A stretch of DNA of 64,000 bases from Gnetum montanum (GCA_015680685.1 MNCI01004990.1:144737-208736), one strand, 5' to 3'. Counted from the stretch's first letter, positions 1 to 12,309 are shown. Numbers and translations: made by a program. Notes: generated by a model from the letters alone, not told the origin.

Positions 1-161
1 GTTCTCCGTCTTCTTTTTCCACCCACTTAATAAGCTCTTGAAGTTGATGGGTTCATAGCTCATATAGTTGACCTTAGGCGTACATCCCTAGGGTCTCCCT
101 TATTTCATTACAGAGCCCATCTATGACATGGTACATTAGCCTCTCCTTAGAGAACCCATGG
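1..161 (-). pseudogene. gag fragment of element B, left of the A insertion
   Basis: Read on the minus strand, this piece aligns with the gag of element A around 4890-5080, for example the shared phrases near 'agcccatc..tatgacatgg' and 'acccatgg'. It continues the gag that resumes at 7482, so it is the downstream half of an older element cut by element A. The rest of element B lies left of the window. No open frame of useful length remains in this short piece. Confidence 0.7.
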
Positions 162-1098
162 TGATGAGTGGTGGGTATCCCTACACTCAACCATATGAAT
201 ACGAGTGTCGCACGCACGATCCAATTGAACTCTGTAGACTAAATGCCTACACGCCCCATGGAACACTTGGGCTTAATTAATCGTTGTCTTCCTAGGCTTT
301 CTTGTATGTGTCACGGTGTATGGTTAAGCAAGTCTGAGGTATATGATTTTTATGGTATTTTATGTTTTTCTCCTATACTAAGAGATAAAGGGTTGAGAAA
401 CTAACTAACTCTAACTAATGCACTAAGTCCCTAGCGTCAGCATCCATTCCCACTTACCATACATACCCTGAACTATGCAACTGTGGCTACCAAACGCTAA
501 TCATTACTGGGATCACCACACATAACGCACATGCTCAAAGTGGTCATACTGAGGCACTTAACTAACCTAAGTGTGATAAACATCTGTTCCTCGGTAATCG
601 TACACATCCTTGAATGCTCGTAACCAAATCATACTTATCCCACATTCTAGGAGTTGAGGGTGAGTGAAACTAATCGTGATGAGTAACCGATTCCTTGACT
701 AACCGTATACATTCATAAATGCTCATAATCAAGTCGTACTCATACCGTGCTAACAATAGGTAATAAATAACTGGTAGGAAATAACATGTAATAAACCGAT
801 TCCATGTACTACAAGGTCTATCCACAAAGCTCATCTTTATTACCATACACAACTTATGTTCAGGTACAAAGCTACTCGAATAAAGATCTGTTCACTTGGG
901 GACTCCTGCTGCGGGCACATGGAAAATAATCTATCTCTGGGGTGATCAATCTTCCAGAGCTTCGCTACTTTTAGCCTAGGATTATGAATAAGGGGAGTGC
1001 CGCCTCTTATTTATAGATATGGCAACGGACCATGATATCGCATACACGATATCACAGGCGATGACGCGATATCTCGTATGCGATATCGCGTCCCATCA
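162..1098 (-). repeat. 3' LTR of element A
   Basis: 937 bp, starting TGATGAGTGG and ending CCCATCA on the plus strand. It is matched by 6511-7476 and by LTRs B, C, E and F. A minus-strand TATA sequence (CTATAAATA) lies at 1008-1016. Several GATATC-centred palindromes cluster near 1035-1090. Confidence 0.93.
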
Positions 1099-1110
1099 TA
1101 CCCCCATGAC
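1099..1110 (-). promoter_or_regulatory. Polypurine tract of element A
   Basis: On the minus strand, GTCATGGGGGTA abuts the LTR. The same tract adjoins the 3' LTRs of C (34388) and D (42956), and serves as the plus-strand DNA primer in LTR elements. Confidence 0.8.
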
Positions 1111-2250
1111 TAAATGAAAACTCATCCTCAAGTTCATTACAATGATATTGGGTAGGTATGGAATTATTGAGGGAATGGAACTAATGGGATGACATGTGAA
1201 TGGATCATTATTACAAGACTTGACAAAATTGGTGTTCATGATGACAAGGGTGAACACCTTATTACATTGACATCAGGCCACATTTCACAGCTTGAGAGAA
1301 ACGAGAAGAGAGAAGAGGAGAGAAGAAGAGAGAAGAAGTCTTGCTGCTGCCAATGCCTAGATTACGTCGTTCTTTGTCCATCCGGAAGTGCATCCTCAAT
1401 CTTGCTCCTTGTATAGCTACTTTTAGCACCGCTCCATTCCAAGTGCTCCTTCTAGATCCGATCTATTATTGCATGATCGCCATCTGCACACACAACATAG
1501 TCTTATATCAGCAAGGGTGAATGAATTTCAATGGGGGTAATACCTTGCCTCAGTGTAAGTCCATTGGCTGGGTTGTGGTATGGCTAATACAGATCTGGGA
1601 ATATATTAATGATGACTACTGAAGGTGTAGGGGTTAGGAAGAAGATCAAAAAAATTTAGGGCTAGGAGAAAATTGAAAAAATCAGGCCCCATACCCCCAT
1701 GACTAATCGCAAACCTCCGGTAGCATTAGAATGGAGAAAAGAAGGAGTAAGAAAGAGAGATAAAAGGGACAACTAAAACATCAATTAAGTGGATGTCAAA
1801 ATGGAATGAACAAAAGAGAATTAATTGCAAAATGTTAAGGGAAAGAAGTTAACTAATGCACCAAATAGGAATGTCAGTGGGTCCTCCCCAAAGCAGGCTC
1901 ATGCCCTTAGTGCCCTGACCAACCCACATTTAAAGAGCCTGTAGACTCTGGGAATGTCCTTTGGAACAAGAGTTAAAGTCTTAACCATGAGAATTTACCA
2001 AAAAGAAAACAATGTATCTACTAAAATATACACTAATGATACAATCGGCAATGAGGTGAACAGTGGAGAGAAGGGTGGAGAGAAGAGGATGGAATGGAAT
2101 CCCAAGAACAAGGTGGTGTACAGCCCCTTGTGTGTTTTATGATTAATATAACTTAACAAATCTCATTCCAACTCCATCCTCAAACCAACCACATCTAGTG
2201 ACTTCGCATCAATACACTTGGCCGAACCATCCACTGGAGTAACAAGAATG

Positions 2251-2430
2251 NNNNNNNNNNNNNNNNNNNNNNNNNNNNNNNNNNNNNNNNNNNNNNNNNN
2301 NNNNNNNNNNNNNNNNNNNNNNNNNNNNNNNNNNNNNNNNNNNNNNNNNNNNNNNNNNNNNNNNNNNNNNNNNNNNNNNNNNNNNNNNNNNNNNNNNNNN
2401 NNNNNNNNNNNNNNNNNNNNNNNNNNNNNN
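2251..2430. other. Assembly gap (180 N)
   Basis: A run of N. The same place in element C (about 35535-35715) is sequenced and holds no gene. Confidence 0.99.
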
Positions 2431-2869
2431 TTTTATGTGTGAGAACCACACCATGCAAAGAGTTTTTATTTTTATTGTCTCAGCTTCTGAAAAGTGGGTA
2501 ACATCGAAACAGCAAGAAAACTAAAGAAGAAAACATCCAAGCACCCAAGTGAAGGCCAACACAAATGCATCAAGTTCCCTTGAAGTCACACCATTTTCAA
2601 ACCTTGAGTCCTTCTTTAGTTTGAGAAGTACCTAGTTACCGATTGCTTAAAGTTCATATTAGAAAGGGGACTATACATTTCCCAGCCAAGAGGAACCATA
2701 GACTTTGGTGGATGGATGGATGAAGTGGACTCATTGCCAGCCATACAAAAGAACATACCTTAGTGTCAACATCGTAACTTAAAGGTAAAAACCAAACATT
2801 AGCAATCAATGAAAAATAGTTCATACCATCGTTCCGAACACTTATTAAGTGATGAACTTACATGGTGGA

Positions 2870-3055
2870 TGGCACACACACACACACACACAAAAATGGA
2901 AAAGTACAACGATGTTGTAAAAAAAACAAGAAAAGTTAAAGAAATTTGCAAAACAAAAAATGAGAAAAGTTAAAGAAATTTGTAAAACAAAAACATGTAA
3001 AATAAAAACATGTAAAACAAAAATGTGTAAAATAAAAACATGTAAAACAAAAACT
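2870..3055. repeat. CA microsatellite and 15-bp minisatellite
   Basis: A (CA)n run at about 2874-2892 is followed by A-rich sequence. About five copies of a 15-bp unit (acaaaaacatgtaaa and variants) then end near 3055. The same locus in element C carries about twelve copies. Confidence 0.85.
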
Positions 3056-3099
3056 TAAAAAGAATTGAGGGCCTCCAATGGTTAACATAGGTGGCCATC

Positions 3100-6000
3100 T
3101 CCCCCATGATTGAAGTGTAAGGGAGAGATTTGAAATAATGAGCACCTATTTGAATTTCTTAAAAGTGCCCAACTTCTCCCTGCTGATGTTCTTAGGTTAA
3201 GGGGTGAAAGTTAGCAACGCTCATATTCCAATGTGTCTATGCCTCTATTGTTAGCATGAGTTGTCTCCTCAGTTCATTCCATGCATATTTGTTCGCTCTT
3301 TCTAGTAGCTTTCAACCACGGGGTGTCTACTACTAGTTGTGTGGTTGCTACATACATGCATATTTATTTTAAAGTTTCAAGGGTAGACCTGTTACATGGA
3401 TACATTTCCTCCATGTCATCACCTGATGAATCACTATATGTGATGCATGGAACCTTCTTCTTCTCGATCTTTCCATAAATGTTCATCTTAGATATTTGTA
3501 AGGAAACATCACGGATCCCTAGGTATGCATCTACTGTACTTAGCCATGGCCTTCCCATTATAATTGGGAAGCCCCCTTTGTTGTTAACTTCAATCACTAG
3601 GAAATCGGCTGGGTATGACCACCCACACATAGTGGTGATGATGTCCTCCATCAATCCTAAGGGAATGGTGATGGACTGGTCAGCCAACTCTAGTTGGATG
3701 TTACTCTTCTTAAGTTGGGGTAGGTTCTAGAGCCTGATGTGGTACATTTTCGATGATTTGCAAATAAATTAAGGGGCTCCCAAGGTCAGATAGTTTCCTA
3801 GGAAGGTGGCCTACCTTGATCCAGTCGGTTACGGTATGTGTTCACATAACCGTATGCATACAAGTCTTTTGGACTAAAGGGTGCTCCGAAGGGTTAGTTG
3901 TTGGAGGCATATACATGTATTCAACTGTTGGTTGTTGCGAGAGTTTGTCTAGGCTCTTGGTTCTGAAGAAGGGCCTCTTCTTTGTATAGTTGTCAGAACC
4001 AGCACCCGGTTGAATATTTACAAGCTAAATATTTATAGCTCTCATGGTGTTACGTTGCTATGGTTGAGTAGGTAATTCCCCTTGCATTGTTGGAACAAGT
4101 TGTATGGGAACTATAGGTGCAAGAGGTGCGGATGGAGTTGGAGGATGGGAGAAGTGTGCGATGTATCCCGAAGGAGAAGGAGTCCTCCTGAAGTACTCCC
4201 AAACTTGGTAATGACGTTGGGGAGTAGTGTGACCCGTAGAGTCACCTCGAGAAACCATTTGCTGCACATAATAACCATAAGGATCGGGCTGCCGGTAAGG
4301 GTACTGTTGTGTTGGCAGTGGCATCCCCCATGACTGTGGGTATTTCCACTGCTGATGTTGTCCAATGGGCTGTGGTGGAGTTCCACTTGGGTAATACATT
4401 AGTGGTTGGTGGAAGTGCCTTGGGTTACCTTGTGGATAAGGTAACCTTCGGGGTGTTTGCTATTGATTGAGTCTTGGATTTAGCGCATACACCCCAGACT
4501 CCTGCAGATGTGAGATAACTAGGCAACATCCCTTAGGATGGTCATAGTAGCAGACCTCACATCCACTATCATCGTCTATGTTAGAATTCATAGCCTCATC
4601 AGAGATAGGAATTTTTCCCTTACCCTTGTTATGTGCAGGGCTTAAATTTCTCCGCTTTGTTTTACCTTTGTCACTACTTTATTTCTCCTTAGACTCTTCT
4701 ATGATTTTTAAGACTGTTTCAATTCTTGGGTCTAAGGAATCCCACATTTGGTCTACCTTGGCCAATACTTTAGTTGTTAATTTCTAGATCGGCAAGGTTT
4801 TCCGGTTCACCAACTCTTCGAGTGGTGACTCATCCTCCTCATCACATAATTTCACTCCCTTCTTGTGAAGGGAGGGATCGTGGTTATATTCTTCCGCACT
4901 TTCCTTCTTACGTAGTTCACCCTCTTCTTGTGCCACTTGTTCCAACAAGCTTTGTACTTCTTGGGCTCTAAGTTGTGACAACCTCCCTTAGGCATAAGTC
5001 CCAAGGGTTCATCTCGTTTTGTGCCTTAGCCCATCCACGATGTGGCAAAGTTGATCCCGCTGAGCATACCCATGGCCCAGGAAATAATGTAGCAATGTAT
5101 AGTAGTGGGCCATGGCAGCATCCAAGGGTTCATAAGCACCTTATTTCTAGCTTTGGATCTGCTTACGCAAATTGGACACTCTGGAGTATGTTTGATATTT
5201 ATTATTGAAAAGTTCAAGCATCGTACTCCACCTCCTGATGGTTTCCAATTCTAAGGATCGGTACCAACTCTTTGCTTCTTTGATGAGTGTCTTTGGCAAC
5301 AACTTAAGCTTCTTCCAGTCATTGTCTATGTTTTGCAAGGCACAGGCATCGTGGAATTCCTGTAAATGATGTTGTGGGTCAGCGTTGTATCCCCCTTCAA
5401 AACATGGGATATTATTTATGTCCAAATGCTTGATCCGACTATCCTTTAAGTGCCTTGTGGGAATCCTAACAGCCTCTATAATGGCAAGCATACTTCGGGT
5501 TGCGAGTAGGGATTTATCATGATCATTTCTTTCATGATGTCTATGATGTCTTTGTGGTTCCCTACTCTCCCTACGTCCTTACCCTCATCCTATCTCTCGA
5601 CCTTCCTGTCGAGGTCTCTCATCTTCCTTACCTTTACCCTCATCATTATGTTCACGATGGCTGTGCCCAGATGTGGAAGGAGAGTGTGAGTGGTGAGATG
5701 AAGGAGAAGAAGAAGGGGAGCCATCACCATGGTGATGTTTCTTACCTTGTCTTCAACTGCTTCGACCCCAATTATTATAACAATCTAAGTGCCCGTCCTT
5801 AGTGTGAGTGGTTGTTCCTTCCATGAACATTTGGCATTCACGGGAATTAGAACCCGTAGTATGTATAGTTGACGGAAGGCTCTGATGCCTAACCTCTTCA
5901 CCATCATGAGGAGGGGGAACATAATTTGATAAAGAACTCGTGATAAGGGGTTCCTCGTCTCCTATTTCACTAAGGACGTGTGGGGATTTTCCCTTCAGCA

Positions 6001-6367
6001 GTGTATGTTGACTCTCCTACCTTAAGTCCCTCTTACGTTGCACATCTGTGGGATCATAATCTCTCATATCAAAGTCCTCAGCAATGTATTCAGCAAATAG
6101 TTCCTGCATGCCAATCTGTGCCAAAGCACAGAACATCATGTTCAGGACTGATCGATCTGGAGGTAACACGATGTTACCTTGCAAGTCTCTCCATCACAGC
6201 TGTTCTTCTTGATGGAGGATAAAAGTAAAGTTCGGAATATACTCATCACGATGAGTATAAACTATCTTATATTGTTTAGAACTTGGCTGGTTTTGGTTAT
6301 GCGTTGTATGTTGCCGATTGTCTCCAGTGTTAGTCCTAGGTGAATTAACTTTGTGAGAAGAAGTCAT
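3100..6367 (-). pseudogene. gag-protease polyprotein of element A (decayed)
   Basis: The start is taken as the ATG at 6367-6365, because C (39681) and D (53934) begin at the same homologous place. The N-terminal part contains a conserved phrase ending FTFILHQ(E/D)EQ. A gag core lies at 5147-5491 (SWYRSLE and RRWSTMLELF), then a charged segment (4784-4981) and a zinc-knuckle-like CX2CX3HX3C (about 4530-4570). A Pro/Gln-rich linker (4058-4399) and a retropepsin-like C-terminal part (3364-3687, PADFLVIE then IIMGRPWLS) follow. I do not see the catalytic DTG/DSG. Several in-frame stops and frame changes break it. Downstream the frame runs straight into the remnant that lies beyond integrase in D, so pol is cleanly missing. 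Family Athila-like is inferred from the protease style and the tRNA-Asp primer site. Confidence 0.8.
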
Positions 6368-6490
6368 TTTTTATGGTGTGTTATTTCATCATTATATAAA
6401 TTCTTATTTAAATAATTAACCCAAAGGTTTGTTAAGGCTCACAACGATGTGAATGATTTCCTTATGTTCTAATTGGCATACAAACACTTA

Positions 6491-6509
6491 GTCCCCGGCA
6501 ACGGCGCCA
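6491..6509 (-). promoter_or_regulatory. Primer-binding site, tRNA-Asp type (element A)
   Basis: The minus strand reads TGGCGCCGTTGCCGGGGAC, one base inside the 5' LTR. This is the primer site typical of Athila elements. Confidence 0.9.
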
Positions 6510-6510
6510 A

Positions 6511-7476
6511 TGATGAGTGGTGGGTATCCCTACACTCAACCATACAAATACGAGCGTCGCACACATGATCCGGTCGAACTCCGCAGACTAAATGCCTACA
6601 TGCCACATGGAACACTTGGGGTTAATTAATCATTGTCTTCCCAGGCTTACTTGTATGTGTCACGGTGTATGGTTAAGCAAGTCTGACGTATATGATTTTT
6701 ATGGTATTTTATGTTTTTCTCCTATGCTAAGAGGTAAAGGGTTGAGAAACTAACTAACTCTAACTAATGAACTAAGTCCCTAGTGTCAGCATCCATTCCC
6801 ACTTACTGTACACACCCTGAACTATGCAACTATCACTACCAAACGCTAATCGTTACTAGGATCACCACACGTAACGCACGTGCTCAAAGTGGTCGTACTA
6901 AGGCACTTAACTAAACTAAGTGTGATAAGCATCCATTCCTCGGCTAACCGTAAACATCCTTGAATGCTTGTAACCAAATCGTACTTATCCCAAATTCTAG
7001 GAGTTGAGGGTAAGAGAAACTAATCATGATGAGTAACCGATTCCTTGACTAATCGTACACATTCGTAAATGCTCATAATCAAGTCATACTCATACCGAGC
7101 TAACAACAAGTAATAAATAACTAGTAGGAAATAACATGTAATAAACCTATTCCATGTACTACAAGATTTATCCACAAAGCTCATCTTTATTACCGTACAC
7201 AACTTACATTCAGGTACAAAGCTGCTCGAATAAAGATCCGTTCACTTGGGGACTCCTATTGCGGGCACATGGAAAATAATCTATCTCTGGGATGATCAAT
7301 CTACCAGAGCTTCGCTACTTTTAGCCTCGTATTATGAATAAGGGGAGTGCCACCTCTTATTTATAGATATGGCAGTGGACTGGAATATCGCGTACGCGAT
7401 ATCACCGGGGACAACGCGATATCGCGTACGTAATATCTACATGATATCACAGCTCATACGATATTCTGTCCCATCA
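6511..7476 (-). repeat. 5' LTR of element A
   Basis: 966 bp with TG..CA ends. It is homologous to 162-1098, with small indels. The right edge abuts the duplicated target CATGG. It carries the promoter that would have driven gag on the minus strand. Confidence 0.93.
7358..7366 (-). promoter_or_regulatory. TATA box in the 5' LTR of element A
   Basis: CTATAAATA on the minus strand. It is conserved at the matching place in LTR A-left (1008-1016), C (40689-40697) and E (55923-55931). Confidence 0.65.
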
Positions 7477-7481
7477 CATGG

Positions 7482-8389
7482 CCTAGGCAGTTGTTTAACA
7501 GTGCATAATATCTTTCTCAGGCCATGTCCAAGGGTTCATGCTATGCTTATTTCCATTCTTGGATTTTTCTCCTCAAGGCCGACACTCTTGCATAGGTTTG
7601 ATATCTTTCGTTAAAGAGTTCTACCATTGTTGACCAATGTTGTATTGAATTTGGTTCTAATGATCTACACCATACTTTTGCTTGGCCAAAAAGTGTCATA
7701 GGAAATAGCTTGATTTTTTGCCACCCATTATCAATATTGTTCCATGTACAAGCATCATAGAAGGCTTGTAAATGATGTTGCAGATCTGAATCATAGCCTC
7801 CTGAAAACTTGGGAAAGTTGTTAAATTCGAGTCTGGGTAGACAGCTCTCTTTACAATACCTACGTGAGATTTGAACAACCTCTTGTATTTGCATTAGACT
7901 TGTAGTGGCTAGTAGGGGTTCATCATCATTAGGTAAGTTATGCTTTCATGTGTTGGGATGATGTCGCCTTCATTTATGTTGGCGTTCTTGACTTTCTTTG
8001 TGAGCTCAATTTTTAGTTCTATGCCGATCCATTGAAAGATAGTCATCCGTGTCACAATTTGACATTGAAGGAGTAGAGGAAGAGAAGGAATTGTAAAACT
8101 CGTTATGAATTTTTTAAGTCTTCCAATCATCCCCAAGTAAGTTCTTGTTAGTTATTGAGAAGGTCCTAGGCCTTTCGGGCCTCCTCATTCTATGGGATGT
8201 CTCATCCTCACTAGAGGTGTTAAATTTGGATGATGAAAGTCTTTGAGTATCATTGGGATGTTCATAAATGTAGCGGACTCCTCCATAAGGTTGAGTACTC
8301 CAGACTTCATCTTCATCATCAATTCTATTAGTTCTCCGATGAATTTCCTCACTAGGTATGGCATCATCATAGTCTTGTAGGAGGGGCAT
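7482..8389 (-). pseudogene. gag of element B (5' part, interrupted by element A)
   Basis: The proposed start is the ATG at 8389-8387, just inside the leader that follows the primer site. A gag core is clear at 7547-7894 (KFSGGYDSDLQHHLQAF, AKVWCRSLEPNSIQHWS). It is about as similar to A, C and D as these are to each other, but the N-terminal acidic part (8114-8389) differs from them. Stops occur near 8114 and 7909, and frame is lost in places. The coding sequence is cut at 7481/162 by element A and resumes at 1-161. Nothing suggests it is functional. Confidence 0.75.
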
Positions 8390-8510
8390 GGTTGTGCAAT
8401 TGTGTGTGAATTTATATGTGGCTTTCTATAATGATTTCTTCCTAAAAGATATATCGTTAATTTCTATACAATGACTTTGTATGATATAACTAATCTAGAT
8501 AACTAGCACC

Positions 8511-8529
8511 ATCCCTAGCAACGACGCCA
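8511..8529 (-). promoter_or_regulatory. Degenerate tRNA-Asp primer-binding site (element B)
   Basis: The minus strand reads TGGCGTCGTTGCTAGGGAT, one base from LTR B. It differs at several positions from the site in A, as expected of an older element. Confidence 0.75.
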
Positions 8530-8530
8530 A

Positions 8531-9319
8531 TGATGAGTGGCGAGGTACCCCTACACTCAACCATATGAATACAAGTGTTTCACGCATGATCCGGTCAAAC
8601 TCCATAGATGGACTAGTTGTGATGTCTAGACAGTTATCCTTAGGTCACAGTTCACTATCTTCCCACCTAGACTAGTATTAGATTTGTCACGTATGGTTTA
8701 GTCCAAAGTGAGGTGTATGATGTGTTCCTATACTATTGCTACTCTTGGGGCTAATGGAAAATGATATTAACTAAGCTAAGAGAGAGAGGGTGAGAGAGAA
8801 TCTAAGCTAGCCTACGTTTGATGAGCATCCATTCCTTTAATCATCCATACACATCCTAAAATTCGTGCACGATTGCCACTAGGATTGCCAAGTGCATGGC
8901 TTAAGTATGCTACTGGGTTACCAAGTAGTCACACTTAAATGCTCGTGATTAAGTCGTACTCATTCCATGTTACTAGGAGATCAGGGTGAAGAGAGATTAA
9001 TTATCTAAGAAAGCATTTAATCATTTAACAATAATTAATTCCTATTTAGCTTAGTCCACATGGTGCAAGGCTTATCAAAAAGTTCATCTTTATTGTCGTA
9101 CACAAATGTGTGTTCAAGTACAATTTGCGCAAATAAAGATCCGTTCACTTTAAGACTCCTAGTGTGGGCACATGGAAATTATTCTAACTCTGGAATGGTA
9201 AAACTGCTATAGTTTGGCTAAAGGTCTAAATCTAGATGATTGAATAAGGAAAATTTTCCTCTTCTTTATAGAACTTGCGGTGGGATGCGATATCGCGTAC
9301 GCAATATTGCGGCTCATCA
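8531..9319 (-). repeat. 5' LTR of element B
   Basis: 789 bp, starting TGATGAGTGGCGAGG and ending GGCTCATCA. It is shorter and more diverged than the A and C LTRs. The partner LTR and target duplication lie outside the window on the left, so the right edge rests on homology to the other LTR ends only. A TATAAAG sequence lies on the minus strand near 9264-9271. Confidence 0.8.
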
Positions 9320-11339
9320 ATACCCCTTTAGGAATCAATAAAAGTGGACTTTGCAAGGGAAATAGAAAAAAATGATTTTAATTGGAATCAAGAGTTGGCT
9401 TATAAGAAAATGATTTTCTAATTAGTTTTGTTTAGCTTTCTTATATCTAATTTTTTAAGTTATTTTTAAAATTTTTTATTTTGAATACTTAGCTTAGTTT
9501 ATCTTTCCATTTTTAGCAAAATTTAATAATTTTATAGCATGCTTTTTACTTGACAAGAGGCTTAGCTTATTATTACTTTTTTCTAGAGATCAGATAGGTC
9601 AATCTAAGTGAAGCCCAAATTCTTCGTTTGGGGAAACTCAAGGACTCGTTCCCCGCTAAAGCCCTTGTCTGTTACCTTGATGTAAGGGGTAACTCACATT
9701 AGGGAGTTACCAGCCAGAGACACTCACGTAGTTCGTGTCTCGTCAGAGACACGAACGTAGAGAGTGGATCCTCCCTTTGGTCCCAACTCTTTATTGATTT
9801 AAGCTCATTTTACATTATGAATGTTGTAAGCTTAAGTCATTTCTTTCTTTGATCTTTAAATACTTGGCTTTGGCTGCTATTTTTCTTGCAACATCACATT
9901 GAAAAAAAATATAGGTAGATAGATTTGCACTTGTTCTTAATGTAAAAGTGAAAAATTATTATTCTATTTCCTTGGGAAATGATGTTAGGAACTTGGTAAT
10001 TAATTTTTTAAAAAGTCCCAAGTTTAATCATAGTTTAGAGTCTAATTACGATGATTTTTCAAATTTGTTTTCAATATACTCACTTGACTTACCTTTTAGA
10101 TATTAATAGCTAATGCTTTGCTAAAAACTCAAATATAACTTCTTAGAAATTTTGACCCAAAAAAAACATAAAATTATCTTTTTACCTAATAAAAAATATA
10201 ATAATGACAAATAATAAAAATTAATTTAGCTAATAAATAAAAAAATAATTACTAATAAAGACACAAAACTTTATAGTAACTAACTAAAGTTATTTAGAGG
10301 TATCCATGCTTTGATGGGCCAAAGACTAGTAACTACCTAAAATGACTAACTATGAGGACTACTTTGAGATAGTGCACTAAACTATTACAAACATTGTGTT
10401 ATGTTAATGAGTTGATAAATCAATGTCATCCCATCCATTTTGCAATCAAACTTTGCTCCTTTTTTATAACTTAACAATGAGTTTTAAAGTAGTTTTAAGA
10501 ATATGATAAATAATTAAAAATTAAACTTTTTTGTTGTTTCATTAGTTCATATGCACTTGCACATCTATTTATGCATTAACACATGTTAGTGTATCCTATG
10601 TAAAAAAAAATGATCAGCACCATGGAGCTCCAGTGTTCATCCTACCAAGCAAGATCCCAAGAGAGTCAATAGATGAACAAAAGCTTAACTTCTTTTCAAG
10701 TGCTTGTGCCTAAGTTCAAGCCCAAGTCTTCCAGCTTAATAAAAAAGCATATTACTATTGCTTCAAATGATGACAATTTTATATAAATGTGTGTCTGAGT
10801 TGCATTTATTATACAATTAAGGCCATAGTCATAAAAATCTATAAATTTTATTTTGTAAATTGTAATATCAGTCAATGTCATAGCATGTACTTGAGTTAGT
10901 TATTCAGAGTATTTTTCAAGTGGTTGTACTTAGATGTAATTGAATTTCAAAAATAAAGATTAATATTCATTTATTCATGTTGCAAGATTCTAACTTAGAA
11001 TGAATTTAAATTTTTAGCACTTTACTTTATTGTAGTTAACTAGTGAAATTTCTATAAAGAATGCATTTACATTTTTTATCATTATTGGTATAGAAAAATA
11101 AATGTACAAAAACCTTAAATGTTAACCATGATTAACTTGGCAAGCTTAGTAGTTAACAAACTTGCTTTGCCAAGCAATTAGTTGGCCTAGTTACCTAGTG
11201 ATTAATTTGTGAATCAAAGATTGTGCTAGAAGATTGATGAAGTGGCTAATCATCCTAGGCAAGTTTAGGTTTTTTTTTTCTAATTTTTATTATTTAATAT
11301 TTTTAATAATGCTTTCATGATTAATAAATATAATTTATT
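9320..11339. other. AT-rich intergenic DNA
   Basis: No coding frame of weight on either strand. A less AT-rich block at about 9590-9790 contains two hairpins, listed separately. The remainder is A/T-rich and unassigned. Confidence 0.5.
9688..9756. repeat. Two closely spaced perfect hairpins
   Basis: Hairpin 1 has stems ggtaactc (9688-9695) and gagttacc (9704-9711) with an 8-nt loop. Hairpin 2 has stems gttcgtgtctc (9731-9741) and gagacacgaac (9746-9756) with a 4-nt loop. No T-run follows them, so they do not look like bacterial-type terminators. Function unknown. Confidence 0.8.
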
Positions 11340-11870
11340 GTAACATCATCATCATCTTAGCCCTTCCCTAACAAAATGGGGTTGGCTACATGAGTTCTTT
11401 TTTACCATTTGCCTCTATGAAGAGCTAGATCTTTGTTTATTTGTAGTCTCTTTAAATCATCTTTAATAATGATGCTTATAGGCTTATTATCTAATCTTCT
11501 TTGCACATGTCCAAAGTATCTAAGTTGTCATTCTTATAACTTATCTAAAATAGAAACTACTCCAAGTCTTCTTCTAATGTCTGTATTATGTAGTTTATCA
11601 CTTTAGGTAATATTCAATATCCATCTATGCATTCGCATTTCCACTACACTGATTTGTTCTTCATACCTCTTTTATATTTTCCAACATTCAGTGCCATATA
11701 ACATAGCATGTCTAATTACTACCCTATAAAATTTCCCCTTCAATTTTATTGATATTCTTTTATAACATCAAACATCACTAGTCTATCTCTATTTTGATCA
11801 TCTGACCTCATTTTTATTTCTTGTATCTTTATCAATTTCATTATCTAATTGCAAGACTAATCCTAGGCAA
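11340..11870 (-). mobile_element. LINE (L1-type) 3' fragment
   Basis: The minus-strand translation, with interruptions, reproduces the familiar C-terminal end of plant L1 ORF2: MLYGTECW, then VVEMRMHRW, DKLHNTDIRRRLGV and LRYFGHVQRR. It ends in a frame rich in Asp codons and a short ATG/TTA tail near 11340. It is 5' truncated, with several stops. The 3' end faces left. Confidence 0.8.
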
Positions 11871-12150
11871 TAGAACTATTTACAATGAAGAAGTTTTGGA
11901 AGGATAGTTGTAGCTCATTAAAAAAATGTAGATAAGTTGAAGTAGCATATGTCTTATGGTAAAAGTACTACCCTATCCTACTTTTTTGTAATTCTTACCA
12001 CCTCTTTTTTTATTCAATACTTCATCTCCATTACTTTATCTCATTTCCTTCTTTTTTTGTATAATACTTTAATACTTTCAATTTCAAGAGTTCTTTTTGC
12101 TTTCTCTTATCTTCTAAAAAATAAAAATAAAGCAAGAAAAACACCACTAT

Positions 12151-12309
12151 TGTAATGTCCCCATTTCCAAATGGTCCCACTACATAATGAAGATGGTGCC
12201 TCTTCATAACTAATCTTGAGATTAGTGTGACAAGACCCAAAAAGGGGAAGCTATAATTGAGACCCAAAAGGATGCATTGTAATAATGGACATGTCTCTTG
12301 AGGTAACCT
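12151..12309 (+). repeat. LTR-like repeat, copy 1
   Basis: This begins tgtaatgtcccc and is closely similar over about 158 bp to 32835-32992 in the same orientation. The TG start and the polypurine run before copy 2 suggest the 5' end of an LTR. Similarity stops at about 12309, so the identity as an LTR is uncertain. Confidence 0.55.

Larger units (their letters stand above)
1111..3099 (-). other. 3' noncoding interior of element A
   Basis: No convincing coding frame. Parts align with element C (34400-36430) and with the noncoding stretches of D (42970-43050 and about 46800-48100). The segment contains a GA-rich stretch (1295-1345). The 2.9-kb 3' ORF that D carries between these two homologous parts is absent. 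Confidence 0.6.
162..7476 (-). mobile_element. Element A: non-autonomous Athila-like Ty3/gypsy LTR retrotransposon
   Basis: This is a complete element on the minus strand, bounded by TG..CA LTRs (162-1098 and 6511-7476) and by a perfect 5-bp target duplication CATGG (157-161 and 7477-7481). The primer-binding site next to the right LTR matches the 3' end of tRNA-Asp, as in Athila elements. The interior holds gag and a retroviral-type protease but no reverse transcriptase, RNase H or integrase. Compared with element D, it also lacks the extra 3' ORF. It is inserted in the gag of element B. It would have needed enzymes in trans. Confidence 0.92.

Noticed and set aside
2195-2458. Open frames across the N gap
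   Set aside because: They are made of X residues from 180 N; there is no evidence of coding.
9320-9350. A second polypurine tract right of LTR B
   Set aside because: 'tacccctttagg' vaguely resembles the A/C/D tract, but a PBS on the other side shows LTR B is a 5' LTR, so the likeness is probably chance.
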